Source: Bradyrhizobium hipponense (lineage in GTDB: Bacteria; Pseudomonadota; Alphaproteobacteria; Rhizobiales; Xanthobacteraceae). Taken from it: a DNA stretch of 64,000 nt. Shown one piece after another: positions 16,638 through 27,054 of this stretch; position 1 is the first letter of the stretch; every line of letters begins with the position of its first letter. The notes below the pieces were generated by a model that was not told the origin of the DNA, searched no databases, and worked only from the letters and a program-made list of their open reading frames with translations. The translations under genes and the position numbers were made by a program. Where the stretch lies: contig NZ_VSTH01000029.1 in the NCBI RefSeq assembly GCF_008123965.1, positions 1 through 64,000 on the forward strand. The letters run 5' to 3'.

Positions 16638-18062
16638 ATGGTTGCTAGTTCCGAAGGTTGCCGCTGCATGCGGGACGCCTTGGGGATTGTCGACGTGGCC
16701 GTGATGGATGCAGAACCCGCAACGACCGCACGGGCCGGGCTCATCGCGCGGCTGCGCGGAAAATTGACGGGCGGGTCCAGCGAAGCGTCGCTGACGCGGC
16801 GGCTGGCCGGCACCATCTTCATCATCCGCGTGATCAGCGCAGGCCTTGCTTATGTCTCGCAAGTTCTGCTCGCGCGCTGGATGGGCACCTCCGACTACGG
16901 CGTCTACGTCTATGTCTGGACCTGGGTGCTGCTGCTCGGCAGCATGATGGATTTTGGCATTTCGGCCTCCGCGCAAAAGATCATTCCGGACTACCGCATC
17001 GCGGGCGAGCATGCGCTGCTGCGCGGCTTTCTTTCCGGCAGCCGTTGGCTGACCTTTGCCGCGTCCTTGCTGGTGTCGCTGGGGCTCGCCGGCCTCGTCA
17101 AGCTGCTCTCGCCATGGATCGATCCTGCCGAAGAGCTGCCGCTCTATATCGGCTGCATGACGCTGCCTGCCTTCGTGGTCGCCAACACCCAGGACGGCAT
17201 CGCACGCTCGCACGACTGGATGCAGCTCGGATTGATGCCGCAATTCATCATCCGCCAGGCGCTGATCATCGGCATCACGGCCGGCGCATTCCTGCTCGGC
17301 TACCATCTCGGTGCGGTCGCCGCGATGGTCGCGAGCGCCGGCGCAGTGTGGATCGCGATGACCGGACAGATGCTTGTGCTGAACCGCAGGCTCGCCGGTC
17401 ACATCGAGGCTGGTCCCAGGACCTATGACGTCAGGGGCTGGCTCGCCGTCTCGCTGCCGATCCTGCTGGTCGAGAGCTTCTACCTGCTGTTGTCCTACAC
17501 CGACGTGCTGGTGCTTCAACAGTTTCGCCCCTCCGGCGAGGTCGGCGTCTACTTCGCCGTGGTCAAGACGCTGGCGCTGGTCTCCTTCATCCACTACGCG
17601 ATGTCGGCAACGACCGCGCACCGCTTCGCCGAATACAACGCAGCTGGCGACAAGGCGCGGCTGTCGGCCTATGTGGCGCACGCCATCAACTGGACGTTCT
17701 GGCCGTCGCTGGCCGCAACCCTGGCGCTGCTCGCGCTCGGCAAGCCGCTGCTCTGGCTGTTCGGGCCGCAATTCACGGTCGGCTACGACATCATGTTCGT
17801 CGCCGCAATCGGGCTGGTGGTGCGTGCTGCGATCGGCCCGGTCGAACGCCTGCTCAACATGTTAGGTGAGCAGAAGATCTGCGCGCTGGCCTACGGGCTC
17901 GCATTCTTGATGAATCTGGTGCTCTGCATCGCGCTGGTGCCGCGCTTCGGCGGCCATGGCGCCGCGGCCGCGACCTCGATCTCGCTCAGCGTCGAGACGG
18001 TGCTGCTGTTCTGGATCGTGCGGCAGCGGCTGGGCCTGCACGTGCTGGCATTTGGAAGATAG
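16638..18062 (+). CDS. Polysaccharide flippase (Wzx/MATE-like, MOP superfamily)
   Basis: 474 residues with about 12-14 hydrophobic helices. The first is IFIIRVISAGLAYVSQVLLARWMGTSDYGVYVYVWTW, a typical opening of the polysaccharide_synt family; the segment LVVRAAIGPVERLLNMLGEQKICALAYG is also characteristic. It should flip lipid-linked glycans across the inner membrane. No glycosyltransferase genes are adjacent, so the substrate is unknown. Start uncertain: ATG 16638 and ATG 16704 are both possible, and neither has a strong ribosome site. Confidence 0.82.
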   Translation: MVASSEGCRCMRDALGIVDVAVMDAEPATTARAGLIARLRGKLTGGSSEASLTRRLAGTIFIIRVISAGLAYVSQVLLARWMGTSDYGVYVYVWTWVLLLGSMMDFGISASAQKIIPDYRIAGEHALLRGFLSGSRWLTFAASLLVSLGLAGLVKLLSPWIDPAEELPLYIGCMTLPAFVVANTQDGIARSHDWMQLGLMPQFIIRQALIIGITAGAFLLGYHLGAVAAMVASAGAVWIAMTGQMLVLNRRLAGHIEAGPRTYDVRGWLAVSLPILLVESFYLLLSYTDVLVLQQFRPSGEVGVYFAVVKTLALVSFIHYAMSATTAHRFAEYNAAGDKARLSAYVAHAINWTFWPSLAATLALLALGKPLLWLFGPQFTVGYDIMFVAAIGLVVRAAIGPVERLLNMLGEQKICALAYGLAFLMNLVLCIALVPRFGGHGAAAATSISLSVETVLLFWIVRQRLGLHVLAFGR

Positions 18063-18270
18063 TCGGGCCTCTCCGTCCCATCCCTTGCCGCCCCTTGCCG
18101 TCCCCACGGAAGATACGTTCCGCCGGAAGCTGGCGAATAGGGCAAATCGTCTGCCCATTAACCGATATAGGCAGGATTCTTCTTATTCCGTCGAGCCAGT
18201 TGCCCACCAGGGAAAGTTTATTCTACGTCGTATTGCCCCGCTGACGAGATAAACCTAAGATTCCCCAGAC

Positions 18271-19095
18271 ATGATTGATCCGCTCTATGTCGCCTCCGGA
18301 TTCGGCGTCGGCCTCCTTGTCGGGATGACCGGCGTGGGTGGCGGATCGTTGATGACGCCGCTCCTGATCCTGCTGTTCGGCGTGCACCCCGCTACCGCGG
18401 TCGGCACTGACCTGCTCTATGCGGCCGCCACCAAGACGGGCGGCAGCATGGTGCATGGCTGGTCGCGCAACGTACACTGGCCGGCGGTGCTGCGGCTCGC
18501 CTGCGGCAGCATTCCGGCAAGCGCGCTCACGCTGTTCGTGCTCTGGAAGCTCGATCTCAAAAGCGATTCCGAGCGCAATCTCGTCAACCTCGTGCTCTGC
18601 TTCGCGCTGCTGCTCACCGCCACCTCACTGATCTTCCGCAAGTCGATCATGGAACGCTATCGTCGGCGCCTGGAGCAGATCGACGAGCGCAGCACCGCCA
18701 TCGCAACCGTCGTCACCGGTATCGTGCTCGGCGTGCTGGTTTCGATTTCCTCCGTCGGTGCCGGCGCTGTCGGCGTGACCGTGCTGCTGCTGCTCTACCC
18801 GCGCCTGCCGATGGCGACCATCGTCGGCTCCGACATCGCCCACGCCGTGCCGCTGACGCTGGTCGCCGGGATCGGACACTGGGCCCTTGGCGACGTCGAT
18901 TGGGCGCTGATGGGCGTGCTGCTGCTGGGCTCGCTGCCCGGCATCATCGTCGGCAGCTACAGCGCGACGCGCGTGCCCGAAACGGTGCTGCGCCTGACGC
19001 TCGCCAGCGTGCTGTTCGTGGTGGCCGGCAAGATCATGTTCGCGGAATTGAACCTGTCCTCGGCATTCGTGACGGCTCTGGCCTGGACGCACTGA
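18271..19095 (+). CDS. TauE/SafE family anion exporter
   Basis: 274 residues, eight predicted membrane helices in two repeats. Both repeats have the family's glycine-rich start: GFGVGLLVGMTGVGGGSLMTPLLILLFGVHPATAVGTDLL and IVLGVLVSISSVGAGAVGVTVLLLLYPRLPMATIVGSDIAHAV. Members export sulfite, sulfoacetate or related anions. The sulfate assimilation island 3 kb away makes sulfite a reasonable guess, but the two are not in one operon. Confidence 0.85.
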   Translation: MIDPLYVASGFGVGLLVGMTGVGGGSLMTPLLILLFGVHPATAVGTDLLYAAATKTGGSMVHGWSRNVHWPAVLRLACGSIPASALTLFVLWKLDLKSDSERNLVNLVLCFALLLTATSLIFRKSIMERYRRRLEQIDERSTAIATVVTGIVLGVLVSISSVGAGAVGVTVLLLLYPRLPMATIVGSDIAHAVPLTLVAGIGHWALGDVDWALMGVLLLGSLPGIIVGSYSATRVPETVLRLTLASVLFVVAGKIMFAELNLSSAFVTALAWTH

Positions 19096-19121
19096 ACAGG
19101 AGCGGCGCTCCAGTCCCCGGA

Positions 19122-19216
19122 TCGTAGGGCGGGCAAAGCGGAAGCGTGCCCACCGATTCTGTTCAATCGCGGAAGGATAGTGGGCACGGCGCTGATGCGC
19201 TTTTGCCCAGCCTACG
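19122..19216. repeat. Dispersed repeat, GGGCAAAGCGGAAGCGTGCCCAC family
   Basis: Left arm GTAGGGCGGGCAAAGCGGAAGCGTGCCCACC and right arm GTGGGCACGGCGC...GCGCTTTTGCCCAGCCTAC are complementary with interruptions. It sits between convergent genes. The first bases of the window carry another arm of the same family. Confidence 0.7.
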
Positions 19217-19228
19217 GCCTGGGCCGCC

Positions 19229-20023
19229 CTACTCCGCGGTCCAGCCGCCGTCGATCGAGAGGTTGGTGCCGGTGATCTGCGCGGCATCGTCGCTGCACAG
19301 GAACAGCGCCAGCGCGGCGACCTGCTCGGAGGTGACGAACTCCTTGGTCGGCTGCGCGTCAAGCAGCACGTCGTTGATGACCTGCTCACGCGTGAGGTTG
19401 CGGGCCTTCATGGTGTCGGGAATCTGCTTCTCGACCAGCGGCGTCCAGACATAGCCGGGGCTGATGCAGTTGCAGGTGATCTTGCTGGTCGCGACCTCCA
19501 GCGCCACGGTCTTGGTCAGGCCGGCAATGCCGTGCTTGGCCGACACGTAGGCCGACTTGAACGGCGAGGCGACCAGCGAGTGCGCCGATGCCGTGTTGAT
19601 GATGCGGCCCCAGCCCTTCTTCTTCATGCCGGGCACCGCGGCGCGGATGGCATGAAAGGCCGAGGACAGGTTGATGGCGATGATCTGGTCCCACTTCTCC
19701 GGCGGAAACTCCTCGATCGGGGAGACGAACTGGATGCCGGCATTGTTGACGAGGATATCGACCGAGCCGAAAGTCTTTTCGCCGAGCGCGATCATCCCGG
19801 CGATTTCCGCCGGCTTGATCATGTCGGCCGGCGAGTAGACCGCCTTGACGCCGAAATCGGACTCGATCTTGGCGCGCTCCTTCTCGATGTCCTCGGGCGA
19901 GCCGAAGCCGTTGATGACCACGTTGGCCCCGGCAGCGGCGAACGCGCGCGCATAGGCGAGCCCGATGCCACTGGTCGAACCGGTCACGACGGCGTTCTTG
20001 CCTGACAGACTACCCATATTCAT
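19229..20023 (-). CDS. bdhA: 3-hydroxybutyrate dehydrogenase
   Basis: 264 residues. SDR fold with TGSTSGIG, NNAG in DILVNNAGIQFVSPIEEFP, YVSAKHGIAGLTK (YxxxK) and NCISPGYVWTPLVEKQIP, the last specific to the D-3-hydroxybutyrate dehydrogenase group. It oxidises 3-hydroxybutyrate to acetoacetate with NAD, the last step in using polyhydroxybutyrate stores. The ATG at 20023 overlaps the TGA of the upstream patatin gene in an ATGA junction, pointing to translational coupling; a second ATG at 20017 is also possible. Confidence 0.92.
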   Translation of the reverse strand: MNMGSLSGKNAVVTGSTSGIGLAYARAFAAAGANVVINGFGSPEDIEKERAKIESDFGVKAVYSPADMIKPAEIAGMIALGEKTFGSVDILVNNAGIQFVSPIEEFPPEKWDQIIAINLSSAFHAIRAAVPGMKKKGWGRIINTASAHSLVASPFKSAYVSAKHGIAGLTKTVALEVATSKITCNCISPGYVWTPLVEKQIPDTMKARNLTREQVINDVLLDAQPTKEFVTSEQVAALALFLCSDDAAQITGTNLSIDGGWTAE

Positions 20024-21195
20024 TCGCTCCTTTTTGGTGGGGGCGCGGTGACGTCCCCCGTGAGATCGTAGGTCACCATGGTCTCGCCGGCCTGCGGCCG
20101 CTCGAGCGAGTCCTTGTGGCGCATCGACAGATGTACGTCGCGCACGCCGGCTTCCCAATGCTCGACCATCGCGACATGCGAGAAATCGTAATCCTTGGAC
20201 GAGGATTCGTAGTTCTTGCTGCGGTAGATCAGGTGCACCACCGTCACGGTGCTTTCACGCGCGGCCTTGGAGAGGTATTCGACAGACGGATCGTTCTTCA
20301 GATAATCCGGCAATTTTCCGATCAGGTCGCGCACCGCCCTGCGGGCATTGTGCAACTGCCTGTTCTTGTCGGTGTTCATCCGCGTCCGGCTGGAAAAGCG
20401 GATGTCCTTCTCGCGCTCGGCAGCTTCGAGCAGCGAAGTCGGCAAATCCCCGCGGGCGCTGAACAGGTCGACCTGGAAGATCAGGAGGTCGCGAGCGAGC
20501 TCCGCGTCCAGCACGTAGTCCAGCGGCGTGTTGGAAGCGATGCCGCCGTCCCAATAATGCTCATCGTCGATGATGACCGACGGAAAGCCCGGCGGCAGCG
20601 CGCCGGAGGCCATGATGTGCTCGGGGCCGATCTTCTTGCCGAGCTTCTTGAACTCGTGATTGTCGAAATACTTGAAATTGCCCGAGGTGACGCCGACGGC
20701 GCCGACCGACAGGCGGGTCTTCAAGTCGTTGATGCGATCGAAATCGACCAGCCGCTCCAGCGTCTTCTTCAAGGGCGCGGTGTCGTAATAACTCTGCGCC
20801 TGCGGACTGCCAGGAGGCCAGAGCGGCGCGGGCGGCAGACGCGGCGTGAAGAAGCCGGGCACGCCGAAGGTGGCGATCAGCGCGGCGCTGGTCGAGTTGA
20901 ACAGCTCGCGGCTGTGGTCGCTCTTGCCGATCGGCTTCCACGGCACCGGCGCCGAGACCATCTCCCAGAATTCCTTGAGCCGCTTGACGCGGATGTGGCC
21001 CTCGTTGCCGGCGATGATGGCGGCGTTGACTGCACCGATTGAGATGCCGGCGATCCACTCCGGCTCGAAGCCGTAGCCGCACAGGGCCTGATAGGCGCCG
21101 GCCTGATAGGAGCCGAGCGCGCCACCGCCCTGCAGGACCAGGACACGTTGCGCATTCGCGGGGACGCTGGCGGATTCCGGGCTATGATCTGTCAT
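20020..21195 (-). CDS. Patatin-like phospholipase (DUF3734 type)
   Basis: 391 residues. Oxyanion hole LVLQGGGALGSYQAGAYQAL, nucleophile Ser in GISIGA (GxSxG), and catalytic Asp in YWDGGIASNTP. The C-terminal third, with LIYRSKNYESSSKDYDFSH and VRDVHLSMRHKDSLE, is the DUF3734 region. The catalytic Ser-Asp dyad is intact, so it should be a lipid acyl hydrolase or a related esterase. Coupling to bdhA (4-base overlap) suggests work on polyhydroxybutyrate or its oligomers, or on the lipids of storage granules. Confidence 0.9.
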   Translation of the reverse strand: MTDHSPESASVPANAQRVLVLQGGGALGSYQAGAYQALCGYGFEPEWIAGISIGAVNAAIIAGNEGHIRVKRLKEFWEMVSAPVPWKPIGKSDHSRELFNSTSAALIATFGVPGFFTPRLPPAPLWPPGSPQAQSYYDTAPLKKTLERLVDFDRINDLKTRLSVGAVGVTSGNFKYFDNHEFKKLGKKIGPEHIMASGALPPGFPSVIIDDEHYWDGGIASNTPLDYVLDAELARDLLIFQVDLFSARGDLPTSLLEAAEREKDIRFSSRTRMNTDKNRQLHNARRAVRDLIGKLPDYLKNDPSVEYLSKAARESTVTVVHLIYRSKNYESSSKDYDFSHVAMVEHWEAGVRDVHLSMRHKDSLERPQAGETMVTYDLTGDVTAPPPKRSE

Positions 21196-21273
21196 GCGGG
21201 AACAATAGCAGATGGCGAGCGACCGTGGCGACAGTTCGCCGCGGCGTCAATGCATCCCGGGATCAAGTCTGGC

Positions 21274-21777
21274 TTATCGAGGGTCGGTCGCTGCCAGGAT
21301 CATGGTCCAGAACACCTTGTACTTGGTGCCTGGAGCATAGCCCGCTGCGATGCCCAATTTTGTGACACCGCTCTTGAGCATGTTGGCCCGGTGCGGAGGC
21401 GAGTCGCGCCAGCCGGAAAACGCTTCCGCCAGCGTATGATAGCCGGCCGAGACATTCTCGACGGCCACGGTCGCCGGATAGCCGCCGGTGCTGAGGCGCT
21501 TGGCCAGGGGCGCACGGACGTCGTGGTCCATCTTGTTGGCGGCCGCCATGGCCTGCGACTGGGATTCCGCAAGCCGCATCAGGTCGGGATCGATCACGAT
21601 GGTGCCGAGGCCGCTATTCTGGCGATATTGGGAGATCATCACCGCGGCCGCCTGCGCATCGAGCTTGGCGCCCGGGACCGCCATGTCGGCATACATCGAC
21701 GGCTGCTGAACCGGCACTTCGTTGCCGGCACAGCCGGCGAGCAGCAAAGTGATAAGTATTGCGGCCGCAGCGCGCAT
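21274..21777 (-). CDS. CAP/SCP domain lipoprotein
   Basis: 167 residues. A lipoprotein signal with LAGC lipobox (cleavage before Cys16) is followed by a CAP domain: ISQYRQNSGLGTIVIDPDLMRLAESQSQAMA, then GYHTLAEAFSGWRDSPPHRANMLKSGVTKLGIAAGY, the usual core of bacterial CAP proteins. Function of the bacterial members is not settled; it should be anchored to a membrane facing the periplasm. Confidence 0.87.
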   Translation of the reverse strand: MRAAAAILITLLLAGCAGNEVPVQQPSMYADMAVPGAKLDAQAAAVMISQYRQNSGLGTIVIDPDLMRLAESQSQAMAAANKMDHDVRAPLAKRLSTGGYPATVAVENVSAGYHTLAEAFSGWRDSPPHRANMLKSGVTKLGIAAGYAPGTKYKVFWTMILAATDPR

Positions 21778-21870
21778 GAATCAGAGCCCCCAGATGAGGG
21801 GCCGTTGTTGCATACCAACCGTGGCTGAAAGGTGAATTTTGCGGAAGATTTGAGCCTTCGGCCTACTCGC

Positions 21871-22894
<1,024 letters not shown>

Positions 22895-22905
<11 letters not shown>

Positions 22906-23806
22906 TTGCGTCGTGTCCTTCGGCGAGATGACGTTCGAGAACGGTTTTGGCAATCAGCGTGATCAGCGCCAGCATCGCCAGCAGCGAGGCGATCGCGAAT
23001 GCGGCGACGAACTGGTATTCGTTGTAGAGGATCTCGACCAGCAGCGGCATGGTATTGGTCTCGCCGCGGATATGGCCGGAGACGACCGAGACCGCGCCAA
23101 ACTCGCCCATCGCGCGGGCGTTGCAGAGCAGCACGCCGTAGAGCACGCCCCATTTGATGTTGGGCAGCGTGACGCGGAAGAAGGTCTGAAGGCCGGAGGC
23201 GCCGAGCGAAATCGCGGCCTCCTCTTCCTGCGTGCCCTGCTCCTGCATCAGGGGGATCAGCGCCCGCGCCACAAAGGGAAAGGTCACGAAGGTGGTGGCG
23301 AGCGCAATGCCGGGCACCGCGAACAGGACCTGGATGTCGTGGTCACGCAGCCAGCCGCCGAAATAGCCCTGCGCGCCGAACAGCAGCACGAAGACGAGGC
23401 CCGAGATCACCGGGCTCACCGAGAACGGCAGGTCGATCAGCGTGATCAGGAAGGTCCTGCCCTTGAAGTCGAACTTGGCGATGGCCCAGGCGGCGACCAG
23501 ACCGAACACGAGATTGAGGCCGACCGAGATCGCCGCGACCAGCAGCGTCAGCTTGATCGCGGACAGCGCCTCCGGCTCGGCGAGCGCGGCGAGATACGCG
23601 AGGATTCCTCTCGAGAACGCCTGCGCGAACACGACCACCAGCGGCAGCACGACGAAGACGGAAAGGAACGACACTGCCAGCGTGATGATGACGATGCGCA
23701 CCGCCCTCGGCTCGGTGCGGAGGTTGTCGCGCGCAGCCGCGGCATGTGCGCGCGCCTTGGCCTCCGACGAGGAAAGCGAAACGGAATCTGCAAGCTGCAT
23801 CGTCAT
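22895..23806 (-). CDS. cysW: Sulfate ABC transporter permease CysW
   Basis: 303 residues, from the ATG at 23806 (ATG 23800 also possible). Six membrane helices and the EAA loop region [31 protein letters not shown]. The N-terminal 35 residues are a soluble leader. [16 protein letters not shown] and [32 protein letters not shown] are strongly CysW. It lies 11 bases after cysT and overlaps cysA, so the three genes form one operon. Confidence 0.93.
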
Positions 23807-23817
23807 CGCATCCGACC

Positions 23818-24657
23818 TCAACGCACCGGGATCCGGCTCTGCGCCCAGCGCTGGAGCCGGTTGACGGCGAAGATGATGACGAAGGAGACGACGAGCATGA
23901 CCACCGCGATGGCGGTCGCATCGGCGTAGCGGAATTCGGAGAGCCGGATCACGATCAGGAGCGGCGCGATCTCGGACACGTTCGGCAAATTGCCGGCGAT
24001 GAAGATCACCGAGCCGTATTCGCCGACCGCACGGGCGAAGGCGAGCGCGAGCCCCGTCAGCAGTGCCGGCCCGAGCGAAGGTAGGATCACGCGAATGATG
24101 GTCTGCCAGCGGCTCGCCCCTAAACTGCCGGCGGCCTCCTCGATCTCGGGATCGAGATCCTGGAGCACCGGCTCCACGGTGCGGACGACGAAGGGGATGC
24201 CGATGAAGATCATGGCGACGAAGATGCCGACCGGCGTGAACGCCACCTTGATGCCGGCCGCGGCAAGCGGCGCGCCCAGCCAACCCTTCTCGGCAAACAG
24301 GGCGGTCAGCGCGACACCGGCGACCGCGGTCGGCAACGCGAACGGCACGTCGACGATGGCATCGAACAACCGCCGCCCGGGGAAGCGGTAGCGCACCAAG
24401 GCCCAGACGATGATGCTGCCCATCACCAGGTTGACGCAGGCCGCCGCGAAGGCGAGGCCGAACGAGACGCGAAGCGCGTTCAGGGTGCGGCGGCTGGAAA
24501 GAATGTTCCAGAACTGCTCGGGGCTGAGCTCGAGCGATTTCAGGAACAGGCCAGCGAGCGGAATCAGGATGATAACGGACAGCCAGGAAAGCGTCAGTCC
24601 CATGGTGAGACCGAAGCCCGGCAACGTCCGGCGTCGTAAAGCGATTGCGCTCACCAA
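23818..24657 (-). CDS. cysT: Sulfate ABC transporter permease CysT
   Basis: 279 residues. Six membrane helices, the EAA loop EEAAGSLGASRWQTIIRVILPSLGPALLTG, and family segments VDVPFALPTAVAGVALTALF and GEYGSVIFIAGNLPNVSEIAPLLIV. The start is unclear: TTG 24657 and GTG 24654 are adjacent codons, both close to a GGGGG run that may be the ribosome site. It follows sbp by about 33 bases. Confidence 0.92.
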   Translation of the reverse strand: MVSAIALRRRTLPGFGLTMGLTLSWLSVIILIPLAGLFLKSLELSPEQFWNILSSRRTLNALRVSFGLAFAAACVNLVMGSIIVWALVRYRFPGRRLFDAIVDVPFALPTAVAGVALTALFAEKGWLGAPLAAAGIKVAFTPVGIFVAMIFIGIPFVVRTVEPVLQDLDPEIEEAAGSLGASRWQTIIRVILPSLGPALLTGLALAFARAVGEYGSVIFIAGNLPNVSEIAPLLIVIRLSEFRYADATAIAVVMLVVSFVIIFAVNRLQRWAQSRIPVR

Positions 24658-24690
24658 GCCCCCTGCTAAAGCCCCTCCGACCGCACCCGA

Positions 24691-25692
24691 TCAGTTCTTG
24701 TAGATCTGATCAAAGACGCCGCCGTCGGCAAAATGTTCCTTCTGCGCCTTGGCCCAGCCGCCAAACACATTGTCGATGGTGAACAGCTCGACCTTGGCGA
24801 AGGAATTTTCATACTTCTTGGCGATCTCGGGATCGCGCGGACGGTAGAAATTGCGCGCGGCGATCTCCTGACCTTCCTTGGTATACCAATATTGAAGGTA
24901 GGCGTCGGCGGCGTTCCGCGTGCCCTTTTTGTCGGCAACCTTGTCGACGATCGTAACCGGCGGCTCGGCCAGGATCGATTGCGGCGGCGCCACGATCTCG
25001 AATTTCGCGGGTCCAAATTCCTTCAAGGCAAGAAACGCCTCGTTCTCCCAGGCCAGCAGCACGTCGCCGACGCCGCGCTCGACGAAAGTCACGGTCGCGC
25101 CACGCGCTCCAGTGTCGAGCACCGGCACCTGCTGATAGAGTTTGCCGATGAAGTCCTTGGCCTTGTCGGCCGAGCCGAGCTTCTTCTGGGCATAGCCCCA
25201 TGCCGCCAGATAGTTCCAGCGCGCGCCGCCCGAGGTCTTCGGGTTCGGCGTGATCACGGCGACGCCCGGCTTGAGCAGATCGTCCCAGTCCTTGATGCCC
25301 TTGGGATTGCCCTTGCGCACCAGGAACACGATGGTCGAGGTATAGGGTGATGAATTCTGCGGCAGCCGCTTCTGCCAGTCGGGCGCGGTGAGACCCTTGC
25401 TCGCGATGGCATCGATGTCATAGGCGAGCGCGAGCGTCACCACATCGGCCTGCAACCCGTCGATCACCGCGCGCGCCTGCGATCCGCTGCCGCCGTGCGA
25501 CTGCTTGATCTCGACGCTCTTGCCGGTCTCCTTCTGATAGGCAGCTGCGAACGCCTTGTTGAATTCGGCATAAAGTTCGCGCGTCGGATCGTACGACACG
25601 TTCAAGAGATTGATGTCAGCGGCGAAAGCCGAGCTTGCCAAGAAGCCTGTCAGAATCAGGCCTGCCGCGAGCGGAACGATACGGCGCATCAT
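24691..25692 (-). CDS. sbp: Sulfate-binding periplasmic protein
   Basis: 333 residues. Signal peptide (about 1-24, ending AFAADI). [51 protein letters not shown] and VLLAWENEA are the conserved ligand-binding segments of the sulfate/thiosulfate binders. Four ATG codons lie close together (25704, 25698, 25692, 25689); GGAG is 6 bases before 25692, which I chose. It is the first gene of the transport part and lies 124 bases after cysH on the same strand. Confidence 0.93.
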   Translation of the reverse strand: MMRRIVPLAAGLILTGFLASSAFAADINLLNVSYDPTRELYAEFNKAFAAAYQKETGKSVEIKQSHGGSGSQARAVIDGLQADVVTLALAYDIDAIASKGLTAPDWQKRLPQNSSPYTSTIVFLVRKGNPKGIKDWDDLLKPGVAVITPNPKTSGGARWNYLAAWGYAQKKLGSADKAKDFIGKLYQQVPVLDTGARGATVTFVERGVGDVLLAWENEAFLALKEFGPAKFEIVAPPQSILAEPPVTIVDKVADKKGTRNAADAYLQYWYTKEGQEIAARNFYRPRDPEIAKKYENSFAKVELFTIDNVFGGWAKAQKEHFADGGVFDQIYKN

Positions 25693-25816
25693 GTCCATCT
25701 CCATTCACTTCGAGGACCTCAGTGTCAACGAAGGCGTGCAGACATAACTCGGGGCCAAACACGTTCAAGTCAACGGAACCGGATTTCCTTGTTCGTAGCG
25801 TGGCAGCCTAGCTGTG

Positions 25817-26542
25817 CTACGAAATCTTCATCGTGTGAATGCCGCATTCTGTCTTGGCGCGGCCGCGCCACCGGCCGGCACGTTCGTCCTCGCCCGCGGC
25901 CGTCCGGCTGGTGCACGGCATGCATCCAACGGACAGAAATCCGGACGCAGCCAAAGGATGCCGCGGCAATTTGGCGCGGACGAAGATCGCCTCGATCTCC
26001 TCGCGCGAGACATTGGCGAACGGATTGAACTTCAACCGCGCGCCGTCGTCCTCGACCACCGGAATATCGGCGCGGGCATTGCCTTGAAAACGCTTGCGGC
26101 CATTGAGCCAGGCCGAAAACGGCTTGAGCGCACGCGCCAGAGGTTCCACCTTGCGAATGCGGCAGCAGGCGTCCGGATCGGAGAACCACAAGTCGCGGTC
26201 GGGATCCTCGCGCGATAGCGTCTCCTCGAGCGGCTTGATCGAGCGGACATCTTTCAGGCCCAACGTTGCGATCAGCGTGTCGCGATAGGCCAGCGTCTCC
26301 TCGAACAGCCAGCCGGTATCGAGAAAGACCACGGGAATCGCCGGATCGACATCCGCCATCACCTTGAGCAGCGTCGCCGATTCCGTGCCGAATGAGGACA
26401 CCAGCGCGAGCTTCTCGCGGCCAACCGCCTTCAGGGCTGCGGCGATGACCTCCGAGGGCGACGCATCGCGCAGCGCGCGATCCTGCTCCTCCGCCGAGGG
26501 CAGTCCGGAGACTGACGATACCTGAGATGCGACTGCGTTCAC
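25817..26542 (-). CDS. cysH: Assimilatory APS/PAPS reductase
   Basis: 241 residues from a GTG that overlaps the stop of the DUF934 gene (GTGA). SSFGTESATLL (PP-loop), FLDTGWLFEETLAYRD, and the catalytic ECGIH near the C-terminus are CysH. The cysteine pairs DACCRIRK and GCMPCT match the four ligands of the [4Fe-4S] cluster seen in plant-type and rhizobial enzymes that reduce adenosine 5-phosphosulfate (APS) directly. It gives sulfite with thioredoxin as the reductant. Confidence 0.94.
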   Translation of the reverse strand: MNAVASQVSSVSGLPSAEEQDRALRDASPSEVIAAALKAVGREKLALVSSFGTESATLLKVMADVDPAIPVVFLDTGWLFEETLAYRDTLIATLGLKDVRSIKPLEETLSREDPDRDLWFSDPDACCRIRKVEPLARALKPFSAWLNGRKRFQGNARADIPVVEDDGARLKFNPFANVSREEIEAIFVRAKLPRHPLAASGFLSVGCMPCTSRTAAGEDERAGRWRGRAKTECGIHTMKIS

Positions 26543-27054
26543 GTGCCGACACCTTCCGAGTGACGCAGCTGCATGCGCCGGTGCAGCGCGGTGATCCGGC
26601 CATCACCGGTCGGCTGGTAGAATACCGAGTAGCGCTTTGCGGTCTGCATGAAGGCCTCCGCGTCCGCCTGCTTCTTGACCTCGAAGCAATCGAAGCCGGC
26701 GCGCAGCATGAATACGAACTGGTCGCGCAGCACTTGGCCGGTGGCACGCAACTCGCCGCGATAGTCATAACGCTCGCGCAGCAGCCGGGCCTGGCTGTAG
26801 GCGCGCCCGTCGCGGAACGTCGGGAACACCAGCGCGACGGCGGCGATCCTGCCGAGATAGGGCACCAGCTCGGCGATATCGCGGTTGTTCGGCCAGATCA
26901 CGCCGACCTTGCCGCCGCGCTTGAGCAACGCGTCCGCATCGCCTAGGAAGCGCTCGGCCGGCACCAGGATGTCGCCGCCCTCGGGCAGCGGCGTGTCGAC
27001 GGCGAGCTTGACGAAACTGTCGTCGGCGATCTTTCCGCCGTTAACGAGTGGCAT
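26539..27054 (-). CDS. DUF934 protein, sulfite reductase partner
   Basis: 171 residues. Matches the DUF934 family: VKLAVDTPLPEGGDILVPAERFL, VGVIWPNNRDIAELVPYLGRIAAVALVFPTFRDGRAYSQARLLRERYDYRGELRATGQVLRDQF. No cofactor motif is clear. The family nearly always sits between the sulfite reductase and cysH genes in proteobacteria, and its role is unknown. The start is ATG 27054, with GGAG 7 bases before it; this gives a 14-base overlap with cysI and hence probable translational coupling. Confidence 0.85.
   Translation of the reverse strand: MPLVNGGKIADDSFVKLAVDTPLPEGGDILVPAERFLGDADALLKRGGKVGVIWPNNRDIAELVPYLGRIAAVALVFPTFRDGRAYSQARLLRERYDYRGELRATGQVLRDQFVFMLRAGFDCFEVKKQADAEAFMQTAKRYSVFYQPTGDGRITALHRRMQLRHSEGVGT

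Noticed and set aside
15489..17771. A 760-codon open frame on the minus strand
   Set aside because: It runs antisense to two well-supported genes and through an intergenic palindrome, with Arg/Gln/His-rich composition typical of antisense frames in high-GC DNA.
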